DNA of 64,000 bases, taken from assembly GCF_900182595.1 (NCBI RefSeq), contig NZ_FXTN01000002.1:62001-126000 (forward strand), in the 5' to 3' direction. Position 1 is the first letter of the stretch; the number at the start of each line of letters is the position of its first letter. Made by a program: the position numbers and the translations under genes. Positions 44,030 through 53,098 of the stretch are shown here, in pieces. The DNA is from Pedobacter westerhofensis. Its GTDB lineage: Bacteria > Bacteroidota > Bacteroidia > Sphingobacteriales > Sphingobacteriaceae. A model generated the notes under the pieces. The model worked only from the letters and a program-made list of their open reading frames with translations. It was not told the origin of the DNA and made no database searches.

Positions 44030-47000
44030 TTAAAATGTTGCCTGCAGACCAAAAATCAATTGCAGTGTAGAAGGATAATAATCAAGCGTTCCGTTCCCGT
44101 CTCTATTGGTACGTAAGCCCGGCCTTAAACCATTAACCTGTATCTGGTCGGGATCCCCGCCCGTATACTTGGTGAAAGTATGCAGGTTACGTCCTGCAGT
44201 ATAAATCCTTACCGACTTTAAATACCTGGTTTTTAATGCCTGCGTATAGCCCAGCGATATATTGTCTATTTTGAGAAACGAGCCCGATTCCAGGAAATAA
44301 TCGGAAGCAATAGAAGTAGTAGCACTATTCGTTAGCTTTGAATATTTGCTTTTACTGTCAAATGCTGATTTTAATACGTTAGCATCTGCTTGAACCGATG
44401 GTGTGCCCAGATAAAATGCCGGTGTGTTAAAGATTTTGAAACCAAAAGCGCCGCGAAGAAAGATATTCAGGTCGAAGTGTTTGTACTGAAAACTATGGTT
44501 CATGGACGCAATTACCCTGGGCAATCCATTACCTACAAACTGTTTGTCGTCATTGGAGGCCTGATTAGCAGGAACAACGCTCCCGTCTTTGCGATATACC
44601 AGCAGTGCACCGGTTTCGTCTACACCTGCAGACCTGAGGGTGTAAAATTCACCGATCCGATGCCCTTCCTGTATACGCTGTATGGTTCCGGGCGAACCTG
44701 GGCCGGGCAGTGATCCGACATCCTGAAATATTGCGCCCTGAAACAGGGAATTGGAGAAGGATATAAATTTGTTCTCATTAAATGAAAAGGCAACAGCTGC
44801 ATTATAACTGAAGTCTTTATTTTTGATGACTGTACCATTCAGGGTTAGCTCAACACCAGAATTCCTCATGGTACCGACATTGGTGAAAGTTTGCGACTGC
44901 GGATTTGGTGGCAGGGGTACGTTGTAATCGCCAAGCAGGTCTTTGTTGGTACGGATATAGTAATCAACGGAACCATTCAGCCTGTTGTTAAACAGCGCAA
45001 AATCAACTCCGGCGTTAAAGTTTGCCGATTTTTCCCAGCTGAGGTCCGGGTTGATGTTCGATGCAGGGCCGTACACCTGGTACTGTACACCGTTAAAAGG
45101 AAAATAGCCGGCGCCACCGTAGAGCAGTAAGGATCTGTAATTGTCGAAGTCCTGATTACCGGTTACCCCATAGTCTGCCCTCAGCTTCAGCTCGCTGATC
45201 CATGGCAGGTTTTCTTTCATAAAAGCTTCTTCAGAGATGCGCCAGGCAGCAGATACTGCCGGGAAATCGCCCCATTTATCGTTGATGCCAAACTTGGAAG
45301 AGCCCTCGTGCCGCAAGCTTGCTGTAACGATGTAGCGATTATTGAAATCATAGTTTAATCTGCCAAAAAATGCGATCAGCCTCGAACTGTTTTGAGTAGA
45401 GCCCACTGCAGATTGTCCCTGACCGGCAGCTCCGCCGTTATAAAGTCCCGAACCCAGGTTGTTCCAGAGGTAGGTGTCAAAGGGGAAATCATAATTCTGG
45501 GCGCTGAACTGCTTGTAATTGTATGCAGAAAATGAATAGCCGCCGAGTAGTTTGAAATGGTGCTTATTTACATCCAGACTGTAATTGCCTGTCCACTCAA
45601 TATTCTTCTGGTCGTTTTCTTCCTGATTCTGTTTGGCAAAGTTGGTTTGCGTAGTTTTATTGGCATGTACGATGGTAGACAATGTTGAGGGACTGAAATC
45701 CATGCCCCGGGCCGACCTGCTGATTTCTGAAATGGTCACGGTGGAACTCAGGTTTTTCAGGATATTAGCTTTCAGCGAAGCATTAATGTCCATTTCCTTA
45801 ATATCCCCTCCAGATTTGATCAGTTTGCCGTTTTCTACCGGATTGTTGGAGAAAAAGCCTGTGTTGATATAATTGTATTTGCCCTGATTGTCGTAAATAG
45901 GGTAAGTAGGGTTTAAGGTGAGTGCATTATTGAAATTGCCCTGATCGGCATTACTGGTATTCATATAGCGCGGGGCTACAGTTAATGTTCCGGTGAAGAT
46001 ACCGTCATCCGTAGTATGGTTGATGCTGATCCTGGCCCCATACTCTTTTTTATGCGCACGAAGGTCAATACCTTCGGCATTACGATAGTCGGCAGAAGCA
46101 AAGTAGTTGGTTTTTGCAGATCCGCCGGACAGCTGCAGGGTATGTTTCTGGCTGAAGGCCGGTGAATTGGTAACAGCATCCATCCAGTCCGTCCTGGCCC
46201 CATAGTCCTGTCCTTTGTTGTTCTGCACCCGGTTTGTTAAGAAATCCTGGGCAGACAAGTTCTCCAGGCGGTTCGTTACATAATCAAAGCTCGCATAACC
46301 GTCGTAGAACATCCGCGATTGCGAAGTGCCTTTTTTCGTTGTAATGATAATCACACCATTGCTGCCGCGGGTACCGTAGATGGCCGATGCGGCACCACCT
46401 TTGAGGACATCGATACTTTCGATATCGTTTTGATTGATGTTGTCGATATTACCACCGGGAACGCCATTGACCACGTACAATGGCCCTAAACCTGCATTGC
46501 GGGATGAAACGCCCCGAAGTTGCAAACTTGGACTGGAATTTGGGTCGCCATTGGCTGTATTGGTGATACTTAAGCCTGCTACCTTACCCTGAAGCGACAT
46601 CAGGGGATTGTTTGCTGATACAGGGAGCAGGTCTTTTCCGGAAATATGCGTGATCGCACTGGAAACCTCGCGCCTGTCCAGCGATCCGTAGCCAACGCTG
46701 ACTACAACTACTTCGTTGAGCTCATTGTCTGCCTGGGACAGGGTTACATTCAGTTCATTTCCTGCCGGGAGATCAATTGTACGGGGACTAAAACCTAAAA
46801 AAGTAAAGGTAAGTTGCTTTGCAGTTGCTGGAACTGTGATGCGGTACCGCCCGCCGGCATCAGTTACAACACCGCCCGGCGAGCCATTAATGGTAATGCT
46901 CGCGCCGGCAATCGGTGACCGGTCGGCAGATCCTGTTACTGTCCCTGTGATTGTCCGGCTCTGGCTGAACACGGCAAAAGGGAGTATCATAAAAAACGCG

Positions 47001-47035
47001 ATGGCGCCCAGATGAAGTAAAAGTTTTCTGTACAT
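44030..47035 (-). CDS. SusC/RagA TonB-linked outer membrane transporter without STN domain
   Basis: The 1001-residue product, started at Met 47035, has a signal peptide (ending A-V-F-S-Q near residue 24), a carboxypeptidase-D-like domain (about 28-105), a plug with V-V-V-S-V-G-Y-G, L-R-G-V-S-S-R-N and L-K-G-G-A-A-S-A-I-Y-G-T-R-G-S-N-G, and a barrel ending L-Q-A-T-F. Unlike the other two SusC proteins here it has no STN domain, so it is not expected to signal to a FecR. A DUF6377 regulator gene lies upstream on the same strand. Confidence 0.95.
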   Translation of the reverse strand: MYRKLLLHLGAIAFFMILPFAVFSQSRTITGTVTGSADRSPIAGASITINGSPGGVVTDAGGRYRITVPATAKQLTFTFLGFSPRTIDLPAGNELNVTLSQADNELNEVVVVSVGYGSLDRREVSSAITHISGKDLLPVSANNPLMSLQGKVAGLSITNTANGDPNSSPSLQLRGVSSRNAGLGPLYVVNGVPGGNIDNINQNDIESIDVLKGGAASAIYGTRGSNGVIIITTKKGTSQSRMFYDGYASFDYVTNRLENLSAQDFLTNRVQNNKGQDYGARTDWMDAVTNSPAFSQKHTLQLSGGSAKTNYFASADYRNAEGIDLRAHKKEYGARISINHTTDDGIFTGTLTVAPRYMNTSNADQGNFNNALTLNPTYPIYDNQGKYNYINTGFFSNNPVENGKLIKSGGDIKEMDINASLKANILKNLSSTVTISEISRSARGMDFSPSTLSTIVHANKTTQTNFAKQNQEENDQKNIEWTGNYSLDVNKHHFKLLGGYSFSAYNYKQFSAQNYDFPFDTYLWNNLGSGLYNGGAAGQGQSAVGSTQNSSRLIAFFGRLNYDFNNRYIVTASLRHEGSSKFGINDKWGDFPAVSAAWRISEEAFMKENLPWISELKLRADYGVTGNQDFDNYRSLLLYGGAGYFPFNGVQYQVYGPASNINPDLSWEKSANFNAGVDFALFNNRLNGSVDYYIRTNKDLLGDYNVPLPPNPQSQTFTNVGTMRNSGVELTLNGTVIKNKDFSYNAAVAFSFNENKFISFSNSLFQGAIFQDVGSLPGPGSPGTIQRIQEGHRIGEFYTLRSAGVDETGALLVYRKDGSVVPANQASNDDKQFVGNGLPRVIASMNHSFQYKHFDLNIFLRGAFGFKIFNTPAFYLGTPSVQADANVLKSAFDSKSKYSKLTNSATTSIASDYFLESGSFLKIDNISLGYTQALKTRYLKSVRIYTAGRNLHTFTKYTGGDPDQIQVNGLRPGLRTNRDGNGTLDYYPSTLQLIFGLQATF

Positions 47036-47181
47036 AAGGGAATATTTGGTTTGACGATGCAAGTAAGGCGGTTCATGCCTCAGTTACAAGATGCCTGATC
47101 CTGTACAAGAAAAAATCTAAGAAAAAATAATTTCAATAATTTGAATTACAGTTTGTTATAAATTTGAAGAGGACTGAAAAT

Positions 47182-48789
47182 CTAAGTGTTTGGATCCTGA
47201 TCAGCCGCCACCTGTATGCCCATAATGCGTTGCTCAAAGTCGCCTGCCGGTACAAGCGCCTTAGATTTTGCCCGGAAACGGTAGGTGTAAACCGTATTTA
47301 CGGTGTATTGTAGAATTGCGCCAATCATTTCATTCTTATGAATCCCTAATCGCATCAGCGCAAATATCCTTAACTGAGCGGTCAAGAGTCCGGCAGACTT
47401 GGGTTCAATCTGGTCTTCTTCCCTGAACATAGCGTTGAAGACATGAATAAAATCGGGAAATAACTTTAGAAAAATCCTGTCGAAAGTTGCAAAGAATTCA
47501 GCTCTTTCAGAACTTATATCTATCTGCTCCAATACGCGGACCAATTCATCCATGTTCCCCGACTTTGCCCTGCGTTCCGCATTCCTTTTCAGCTTGTCCA
47601 GTTTGATGATATAACGGGAGAGCTCACTAAAAAAATAACCAATATATTCTTCCTTAATCCTTCCTTCTTCCCATAGCTTCCTGTTTTTTTCCTCCAGTCT
47701 ACGGTTGGTTTCCCTGATTATTTTTTCAGCAGCTTTTACTTTTCTTAGCTGAACAAAAACGATAAAGCCAATCAAACTGGCAATTACTGCAAAAGCTATC
47801 ATGCATGCAAGGCCGATCAGAAAGCGCTGTCGTTCTTCATCTTCGAGACGATCCCTTGCGGCTGCAACTGTGCTGAGCATATGTGTAACCTTGTATATCT
47901 GCAGGGTACTGCCAAATTTATTCGCCTGACTCAGGGCCTGCTGAAGAAAAAAATAAGCTTCTGTTATTTTTCCCTGCGCATGTAAAGCTATGCCCAGGTT
48001 CAGCAGCGCCAATGCCCGGTATGTAGAGCTGCGCACATCGTTTATTGCCGCGATGGCCAGCAGGCGTACTTTCTCATCGCCATGGCTATAGTTGCTGAGT
48101 CCTGTTGCAACCATCGCTTCTTCATGAACAGATAGTTTGCTGGCCATCAGGGCACGGAAGTAAACAACTGGACTTGGGCCGGTCCCTGGTTTCCGCTGCG
48201 CCTCGAGGATACGGCGTTCGAATGTTCCGGGTTGACACAGCGCAATCGCAGAGTCCAGGTAAAGGTATTTCCACCGAAGATCTTCCGGGGCGTTGATTTG
48301 ATCACCATTGTATTTCGCGAGGTCTGAATATGCCCAGGAATATAAGATGTAGTAAGATTTTTTTGCGCCACTGTCCAGTAAGCCTGGGTTTGTTTCTCTA
48401 AGGCAATCAAACGTTTCTTTGAACATGCCCGCCGTGATCATCGTGGTGCCGAGCCTCAGGCGGTTTTCAGCAAGTTTTTTATTGTCTTTCAGTTTTTTGC
48501 TCAGCACAATAAGCTCCCGTACATAATGATATGCGGAGTCGAAGCGATAATCCTTGAAGGCTTCAAACAGTGCCAGTGAGGACCTGTACTGGTCATTCAG
48601 CCCCCGGGTTGTAGCTTTTTGATATGTTTTCCTAAGCAGCGAGATCTGTTTGTCCATCCCTGTATCGTACCTGTTTTTTCCGGCGATCTCTGCTCTAAGT
48701 ACTGTAAGGAGGCTGTCGGCTTTATTTTGAGAAAATACCGGGAGGGGGAAGGTCAGGGCAATCAGGGTATAAAGTATAGTTTTATACAT
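47182..48789 (-). CDS. DUF6377 membrane regulator with TPR-like sensor region
   Basis: The 535-residue product, started at Met 48789, has a signal sequence (about 1-20), a helical TPR-like periplasmic region (about 25-320), one membrane helix (about 324-348), a coiled-coil linker with E-K-I-I-R-E-T-N-R-R-L-E-E-K-N and a cytoplasmic DUF6377 domain, ending in a helix-turn-helix-like segment (L-R-I-F-A-L-M-R-L-G-I-H-K-N-E-M-I-G-A-I-L and Y-R-F-R-A-K). Proteins of this type are found beside SusC/SusD genes in Bacteroidota and are presumed one-component regulators across the membrane. It probably controls the susC-susD pair 146 bp downstream. Confidence 0.85.
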   Translation of the reverse strand: MYKTILYTLIALTFPLPVFSQNKADSLLTVLRAEIAGKNRYDTGMDKQISLLRKTYQKATTRGLNDQYRSSLALFEAFKDYRFDSAYHYVRELIVLSKKLKDNKKLAENRLRLGTTMITAGMFKETFDCLRETNPGLLDSGAKKSYYILYSWAYSDLAKYNGDQINAPEDLRWKYLYLDSAIALCQPGTFERRILEAQRKPGTGPSPVVYFRALMASKLSVHEEAMVATGLSNYSHGDEKVRLLAIAAINDVRSSTYRALALLNLGIALHAQGKITEAYFFLQQALSQANKFGSTLQIYKVTHMLSTVAAARDRLEDEERQRFLIGLACMIAFAVIASLIGFIVFVQLRKVKAAEKIIRETNRRLEEKNRKLWEEGRIKEEYIGYFFSELSRYIIKLDKLKRNAERRAKSGNMDELVRVLEQIDISSERAEFFATFDRIFLKLFPDFIHVFNAMFREEDQIEPKSAGLLTAQLRIFALMRLGIHKNEMIGAILQYTVNTVYTYRFRAKSKALVPAGDFEQRIMGIQVAADQDPNT

Positions 48790-48810
48790 AAGTATCTGGT
48801 TAGAATAATC

Positions 48811-48818
48811 CAAATCTA
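48811..48818 (-). promoter_or_regulatory. -7 box upstream of the DUF6377 gene
   Basis: The minus strand reads TAGATTTG, a match to TAnnTTTG, 22 bp before the start codon at 48789. A clean -33 element is not seen at the usual distance. Confidence 0.4.
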
Positions 48819-49240
48819 ATCAGTATTTTCAAAGATCTTAAGGCAAAAGAAATATTACTGGATATTGGTATTTTTAAGAAAGTATCAGGATCTTTGTACT
48901 CAAGATTCCGGGTTTACCCAAACCATCCTCCTTCTAGCCCTGTTCGTGATTGCACCATAACAGATTGTGTACAAAGCAAGTCTTTCCTTAATTCTGGTAA
49001 TATTCCCGTTTAGTATTCACACGCTGTTCATACGCTATTGACAGGCTGTTGACGCGCTCAAAACATATGATTCAGCCTGTTAATACCGCTTCAAAAGCTT
49101 GCCATTCGCTGGCAGTTACCTTACTAAAAATATAAAGAAAATAGACGAGGGATATGTTGGTTACCTACCGATACCGCAGATGGTATAAATCAGTACCCGG
49201 GTTGAGACAAAGATACTCATTATGACCGAAAAATAGCAGT

Positions 49241-49270
49241 TTTAACGTCATTTAACGTCAATTGACGTCA
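49241..49270. repeat. Three tandem 10-mers carrying ACGTCA
   Basis: TTTAACGTCA, TTTAACGTCA and ATTGACGTCA stand directly in tandem, one DNA turn each; the third includes the palindrome TGACGTCA. They lie just upstream of the -33 region of the DUF6266 promoter and look like phased binding sites of an unknown regulator. Confidence 0.85.
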
Positions 49271-49308
49271 TTTGGCCTGTCAGGTTTTATTTTTACAACT
49301 TCCATGTT

Positions 49309-49316
49309 TATCTTTG
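49309..49316 (+). promoter_or_regulatory. -7 box of the DUF6266 gene promoter
   Basis: TATCTTTG is a perfect TAnnTTTG box, with TTTT at 49285-49288 as a weak -33 element at 20-nt spacing. The predicted leader is about 50 nt. Confidence 0.65.
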
Positions 49317-49373
49317 CATAACCTGCTGTTTAACAGAGGGAATAGTTTAGTATTAACACTTAAAATTATGATT

Positions 49374-50006
49374 ATGTCTATCAGAAAAGGTGGAATTTTT
49401 AAAGGAAAAAAGGGTAACACTGTTACCTACGAAGTAAACGGTCAGGTCATACAACGGACCATTGGTAAAAGGGAAAAGCCCTATAAAGATCATGAGCTTG
49501 GCAACCAGTCCGGGTTCGGCAAGACCAGTGTTTTTATGCGTCCGGTAAAGCAATTTATAAAGAATGGTTTTGAGCTGCAGGGCAAGAAAAAATTTACCAT
49601 CGGTTACAATATGGCCGTAGGGTATAACAGGATGAATGCAATTGAGATTACATCTCCTAATTCTGTGAGATTTGTTTATGAAAAAGCACTTTTCAGTCAG
49701 GGAGCCATGACGGTAAATCCAGAAGCTACAGTCAAGGTAGTGGAAGGGGGATTGGAATTTCGCTGGGATGCCGGCCTGATGGCTAAGGGAATGAAGAGAA
49801 ATGATCATGCCATGCTTTTGGCCTACTGTCCGGAGAAAGAAAGTGCATTTTTTGAGCTGTCTGGGGCAAACAGAAAAACGGGCAGGGATTTTCTGGAAAT
49901 TACGGCCTATCATCAGCCTGTAACCCTTGAAGTTTACATTGCTTTTGAGGCGGCCGACCGCAAAAGTATTTCAAACAGTGTTTACCTCGGTCAGGTACAA
50001 TTTTAA
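49374..50006 (+). CDS. DUF6266 family protein (first copy)
   Basis: The 210-residue product begins with the DUF6266-type N-terminus (M-S-I-R-K-G-G-I-F-K-G-K-K-G-N-T-V), followed by a basic segment and a beta-rich C-terminal half that resembles immunoglobulin-like exported repeats, ending S-N-S-V-Y-L-G-Q-V-Q-F. There is no signal peptide. ATG 49374 is chosen because the product then aligns with the start of the second copy; ATG 49368 adds two residues. The family is known from Bacteroidota, often in tandem copies, and has no established function. The second copy follows 27 bp later. Confidence 0.82.
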   Translation: MSIRKGGIFKGKKGNTVTYEVNGQVIQRTIGKREKPYKDHELGNQSGFGKTSVFMRPVKQFIKNGFELQGKKKFTIGYNMAVGYNRMNAIEITSPNSVRFVYEKALFSQGAMTVNPEATVKVVEGGLEFRWDAGLMAKGMKRNDHAMLLAYCPEKESAFFELSGANRKTGRDFLEITAYHQPVTLEVYIAFEAADRKSISNSVYLGQVQF

Positions 50007-50033
50007 ATCATTATTCATTTAATTTAAAACCTT

Positions 50034-50699
50034 ATGTCAACAATTAAGTCAGGCCAGGTAGGCCAATTCAAAGGAAAGATAGGAGCGTTAGTCGTGGTCA
50101 GCTGGAGGGGTATTTTAACCGGAAGAAGCCGGCCCAGAAAATCTGACAAGCCGGCATCAGACGATCAGCAGGATCATCGGAAAAAGTTTGGAACAGTCGC
50201 TAAATTGCTGAAATACCTTTCAGAACAGATCGCTATCGGCTGGGCTTCGCGTAATCCCAAAAAAACAGCCATGAACGAAGCTGTCCAGTATCACTTCAAT
50301 CACGCAATCACTGGCGAATATCCAGATTATCGGTTTGATTGTACAAAACTGCTGATCAGCAGAGGAAGGGGAATCATCGATGGAGGTTTTCGCCCGGTGG
50401 CTCAGCCAGCTGCAGAATGGTCGGTAGACATCTCCTGGGTGACCAGCAATTCTACATCTGATATCACGCAGCCAACAGATCGGCTGACGATTGTGTGCTT
50501 CGACGAGAATATCAGGCCTGGTCATTTTGGGCGTTATGTGGTAGATGATGTGGCAGAGCGAAGTGACCTAAAAGGAAAGATTAAGATAGCGGAGCAGATG
50601 AAGGGACATGCTGTACACGTTTATATGTTTTTTGTTTCTCAGGATGGTAAGCGCGCATCCAAAAGCGAATATCTGGGCTTATTAACAACAAACGAATAA
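50034..50699 (+). CDS. DUF6266 family protein (second copy)
   Basis: The 221-residue product shares with the first copy the short G-Q-F-K-G-K-I-G start, the basic G-R-S-R-P-R-K segment and the ending S-K-S-E-Y-L-G-L-L, but has diverged strongly between. The middle contains W-A-S-R-N-P-K-K-T-A-M-N-E-A-V and a beta-rich C-terminal half (W-S-V-D-I-S-W; H-A-V-H-V-Y-M-F-F-V). It is the second gene of a two-gene unit closed by a terminator. Function unknown. Confidence 0.82.
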   Translation: MSTIKSGQVGQFKGKIGALVVVSWRGILTGRSRPRKSDKPASDDQQDHRKKFGTVAKLLKYLSEQIAIGWASRNPKKTAMNEAVQYHFNHAITGEYPDYRFDCTKLLISRGRGIIDGGFRPVAQPAAEWSVDISWVTSNSTSDITQPTDRLTIVCFDENIRPGHFGRYVVDDVAERSDLKGKIKIAEQMKGHAVHVYMFFVSQDGKRASKSEYLGLLTTNE

Positions 50700-50705
50700 C
50701 ACCTC

Positions 50706-50744
50706 AATGTGTCTGGCTATTATTTTTGTAGCCAGGCACATTTT
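50706..50744 (+). terminator. Terminator of the DUF6266 pair
   Basis: AATGTGTCTGGCTA at 50706-50719 pairs with TAGCCAGGCACATT at 50729-50742 (one G-T pair) around a 9-nt loop, and a short T-run follows at 50741-50744. It lies 6 bp behind the second DUF6266 gene. Confidence 0.85.
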
Positions 50745-50953
50745 CATTGTCCAGCCGGATCACATGAAGTCATCCGGATGAAAGGCAGCGAATTGCTATG
50801 GCAGACAAACCTATTCAAAATCAGGGCTGCAACGCTGTGCCATTACTTTACTTAGCTGATGATTTCTTCAGGCCACCAGATTTCACAACGAGAGTTTGTG
50901 CTCAATGTTAAATTAATACTAATTTACTTACATTCGTGTGCTAAAATAACAGG

Positions 50954-51523
50954 ATGCACGCACCCAAATCGCTTTCTGATTCAGAGTTGATCTTACTTTT
51001 TAAAAATGGAGATCGAAAGGCCTACGAGGAAATTTATTTTCGGTACTGGGCAGTTCTGTTTGGGCATGCGCGTAAGATGCTGAATGACGATGAGGATGCA
51101 CAGGATCTGGTGCAGGATGTTTTTTCTATTTTTTGGACAAAGGGAGCACAGGTAAATATTACCCATTCACTGCCCGCATATTTGTACTCAATGATGAGGT
51201 ACAAGATCTTTGATTATATTTCACATCAAAAGATCAAGAGTGAATATATCTTATCTCTGGCTGATTTTATTGAAAAAAATGAGTATAGCGCTGACTACAG
51301 AGTGCGAGAAAAGCAGATGGAGGCAATTATTGCAAAAGAAATCGCTGCTTTGCCATCAAAGATGCGCGAAGTTTTTGAATTGAGCCGTAGGTCGCATCTT
51401 TCCTATCGTGAAATTGCTGATGAGCTTGGAATATCAGAGAATACTGTGAAAAATCAGATTAATAATGCTCTAAAAATCCTCAGATCCAAACTCGGAACAG
51501 TCATTTTTACGCTTTTCTTCTAA
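50954..51523 (+). CDS. ECF RNA polymerase sigma-70 factor
   Basis: The 189-residue product has sigma region 2 (about residues 25-95, D-A-Q-D-L-V-Q-D-V-F-S-I-F-W and Y-L-Y-S-M-M-R-Y-K-I-F-D-Y) and region 4 (about 130-180, L-P-S-K-M-R-E-V-F and Y-R-E-I-A-D-E-L-G-I-S-E-N-T-V-K-N). A box TACATTCG at 50929-50936, one base away from TAnnTTTG, lies 17 bp before its start. It is the first gene of the second sigma-FecR-SusC-SusD locus and probably drives susC and the genes after it when released by the FecR protein encoded next. Confidence 0.93.
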   Translation: MHAPKSLSDSELILLFKNGDRKAYEEIYFRYWAVLFGHARKMLNDDEDAQDLVQDVFSIFWTKGAQVNITHSLPAYLYSMMRYKIFDYISHQKIKSEYILSLADFIEKNEYSADYRVREKQMEAIIAKEIAALPSKMREVFELSRRSHLSYREIADELGISENTVKNQINNALKILRSKLGTVIFTLFF

Positions 51524-51688
51524 TTTACCGGACAAAGTAATATTTTTTTTAGTTTCATCTGGTAGTACCGGCCGGGTTAGCCGACTTGTTAATATATGAT
51601 ATTATAACAGGCAATGAGGTTTTCATAATTTACTGTTTGAAAATGGTAATTTAATTGTGGCTTCATCACCGATCAAAAATATATACTA

Positions 51689-52819
51689 ATGAAAACGGAT
51701 AAGGCAGAAGATTTAATAAAGAAATATATCCACGGAACTGCCAGTTCTGATGAAGAAGCTTTGCTGGAAAACTGGTATGATCAGACTGCGCTGAATTTGA
51801 AGGATTTGCCTGAGATGCCCGATTATCCCAAAATAGAGCAGAAGATATTGATGGCACTTAGGAAGGAACAGCGGGCTGTACCCAGTATGCCGATCTGGCA
51901 ACGCTTTGCCGCTGCTGCAGCTGTGCTGGTTCTGATTGCCAATGGATTATTTTATATCAACAAGGACAATGATCAGCAATTGCTGGTTGTTCAGAAAGAT
52001 ATCATCCCGGGTGGCAACAACGCAGTACTGACACTCGCAAACGGAAGGAAAATCAACTTAAGCTCCGGAGGTAGTGGCAACATTCTTAATACCGGAAATA
52101 TAACCATATCAAAAAACGGTTCCGGACAGGTCACTTATCAGGTAAATCATACCCGTCCGGCCGATACAAATCCTGCACATACAGAACTGGCCTACAACAC
52201 GATCAGTACTCCAAAAGGCGGACAGTGGAACGTACTTCTTGCAGATGGCACCCATGTATGGTTAAACGCAACCTCAGAGCTTAGTTTTCCGCAGGCTTTC
52301 CAGGGCGCTGAGCGGGTGGTCACACTTAAAGGTGAAGCTTACTTTGAAGTGGCTAAAGATAAATCCCATCCCTTTGTAGTTAAGTCGAAACAACAGGAAG
52401 TAAAAGTCCTGGGAACGCATTTTAATATCAACAGTTATGACGATGAGCCCAGTGTTAAAACCACCCTGCTGGAGGGATCTGTCGAGGTCAGTTCCAGTCG
52501 GCTACAGTTAGTTATTGAACCGGGCGAGCAGGTGATGAATACTGAAGATGTTTTGAAAAAGGTTAAAATGGCCGATCCTGAAGAAGTGACTGCGTGGAAA
52601 AAAGGATTATTCTATTTTGATAATACAGATGTAAAGACGCTCATGCGTCAGCTGGCCAGATGGTATGATATCGAAGTGGTCTATGAAGGGAAACCCAGCA
52701 AGTATAAGTTTGCAGGAGAACTGCGGCGAAATATGGCGCTTGCCAATGTATTGCAAATCCTGGAACAGGGCGGTATTCATCTGAAGATGGAAGGAAGAAA
52801 ACTGATCGTTATTCCCTGA
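51689..52819 (+). CDS. FecR family anti-sigma factor
   Basis: The 376-residue product has a cytoplasmic sigma-binding region (about 1-70, Y-I-H-G-T-A-S-S-D-E-E-A-L-L-E-N-W-Y), one membrane helix (about 72-90), a periplasmic FecR domain (I-S-T-P-K-G-G-Q-W-N-V-L-L, W-L-N-A-T-S-E-L, G-E-A-Y-F-E-V-A, G-T-H-F-N-I-N-S-Y) and a C-terminal DUF4974 domain (about 305-375). It should bind the sigma factor encoded 165 bp upstream and receive the signal from the STN domain of the SusC protein encoded downstream. Its last codons share a core with the tandem repeat that follows. Confidence 0.93.
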   Translation: MKTDKAEDLIKKYIHGTASSDEEALLENWYDQTALNLKDLPEMPDYPKIEQKILMALRKEQRAVPSMPIWQRFAAAAAVLVLIANGLFYINKDNDQQLLVVQKDIIPGGNNAVLTLANGRKINLSSGGSGNILNTGNITISKNGSGQVTYQVNHTRPADTNPAHTELAYNTISTPKGGQWNVLLADGTHVWLNATSELSFPQAFQGAERVVTLKGEAYFEVAKDKSHPFVVKSKQQEVKVLGTHFNINSYDDEPSVKTTLLEGSVEVSSSRLQLVIEPGEQVMNTEDVLKKVKMADPEEVTAWKKGLFYFDNTDVKTLMRQLARWYDIEVVYEGKPSKYKFAGELRRNMALANVLQILEQGGIHLKMEGRKLIVIP

Positions 52820-52950
52820 ATAAAACTGATCATCAAACCTGAATGAAACTCATCCTCAAATCTGAATAAATCATCATCAAACCCTATAAAAACTGATCAT
52901 CAATCCTTAATAAATTCACAATTAATCCTGATAAAATGATAGTGTTCACC
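52793..52950. repeat. Decaying 22-23-bp tandem repeat at the fecR 3' end
   Basis: Six degenerate copies of a 22-23-bp unit (52817-52839, 52840-52862, 52863-52884, 52885-52906, 52907-52928, 52929-52950) share a pattern like AATAAAACTGATCATCAA. A seventh, partly coding copy at 52793-52815 overlaps the last codons of fecR through the shared AAAACTGATC. Copies diverge with distance from fecR. Confidence 0.75.
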
Positions 52951-53098
52951 CTTAAATCAGTGCCTATGTAATACTGAAAATTACTTAAAAACAGGGACCA
53001 AAAAATAACCGGAAGTGCTCTAACACTCCCGGTCAATATTCGGGTCACCTTAAAATTCCGCGACAGAATCTATTCACTCACCCAAACATCACAAAAGT

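Larger units (their letters stand above)
48790..49373. other. Divergent control region between the DUF6377 and DUF6266 genes
   Basis: The gap of about 580 bp has no coding frame of quality. It holds a minus-strand -7-like box at 48811-48818, a stretch at about 49015-49080 with several loose copies of CGCTGTTnA/GGCTGTTGA, three tandem 10-mers at 49241-49270 and a plus-strand -7 box at 49309-49316. Confidence 0.6.

Noticed and set aside
49353..49913. 186-codon frame antisense to the first DUF6266 gene
   Set aside because: Shadow of a supported gene, composition unlike a protein, no start region.
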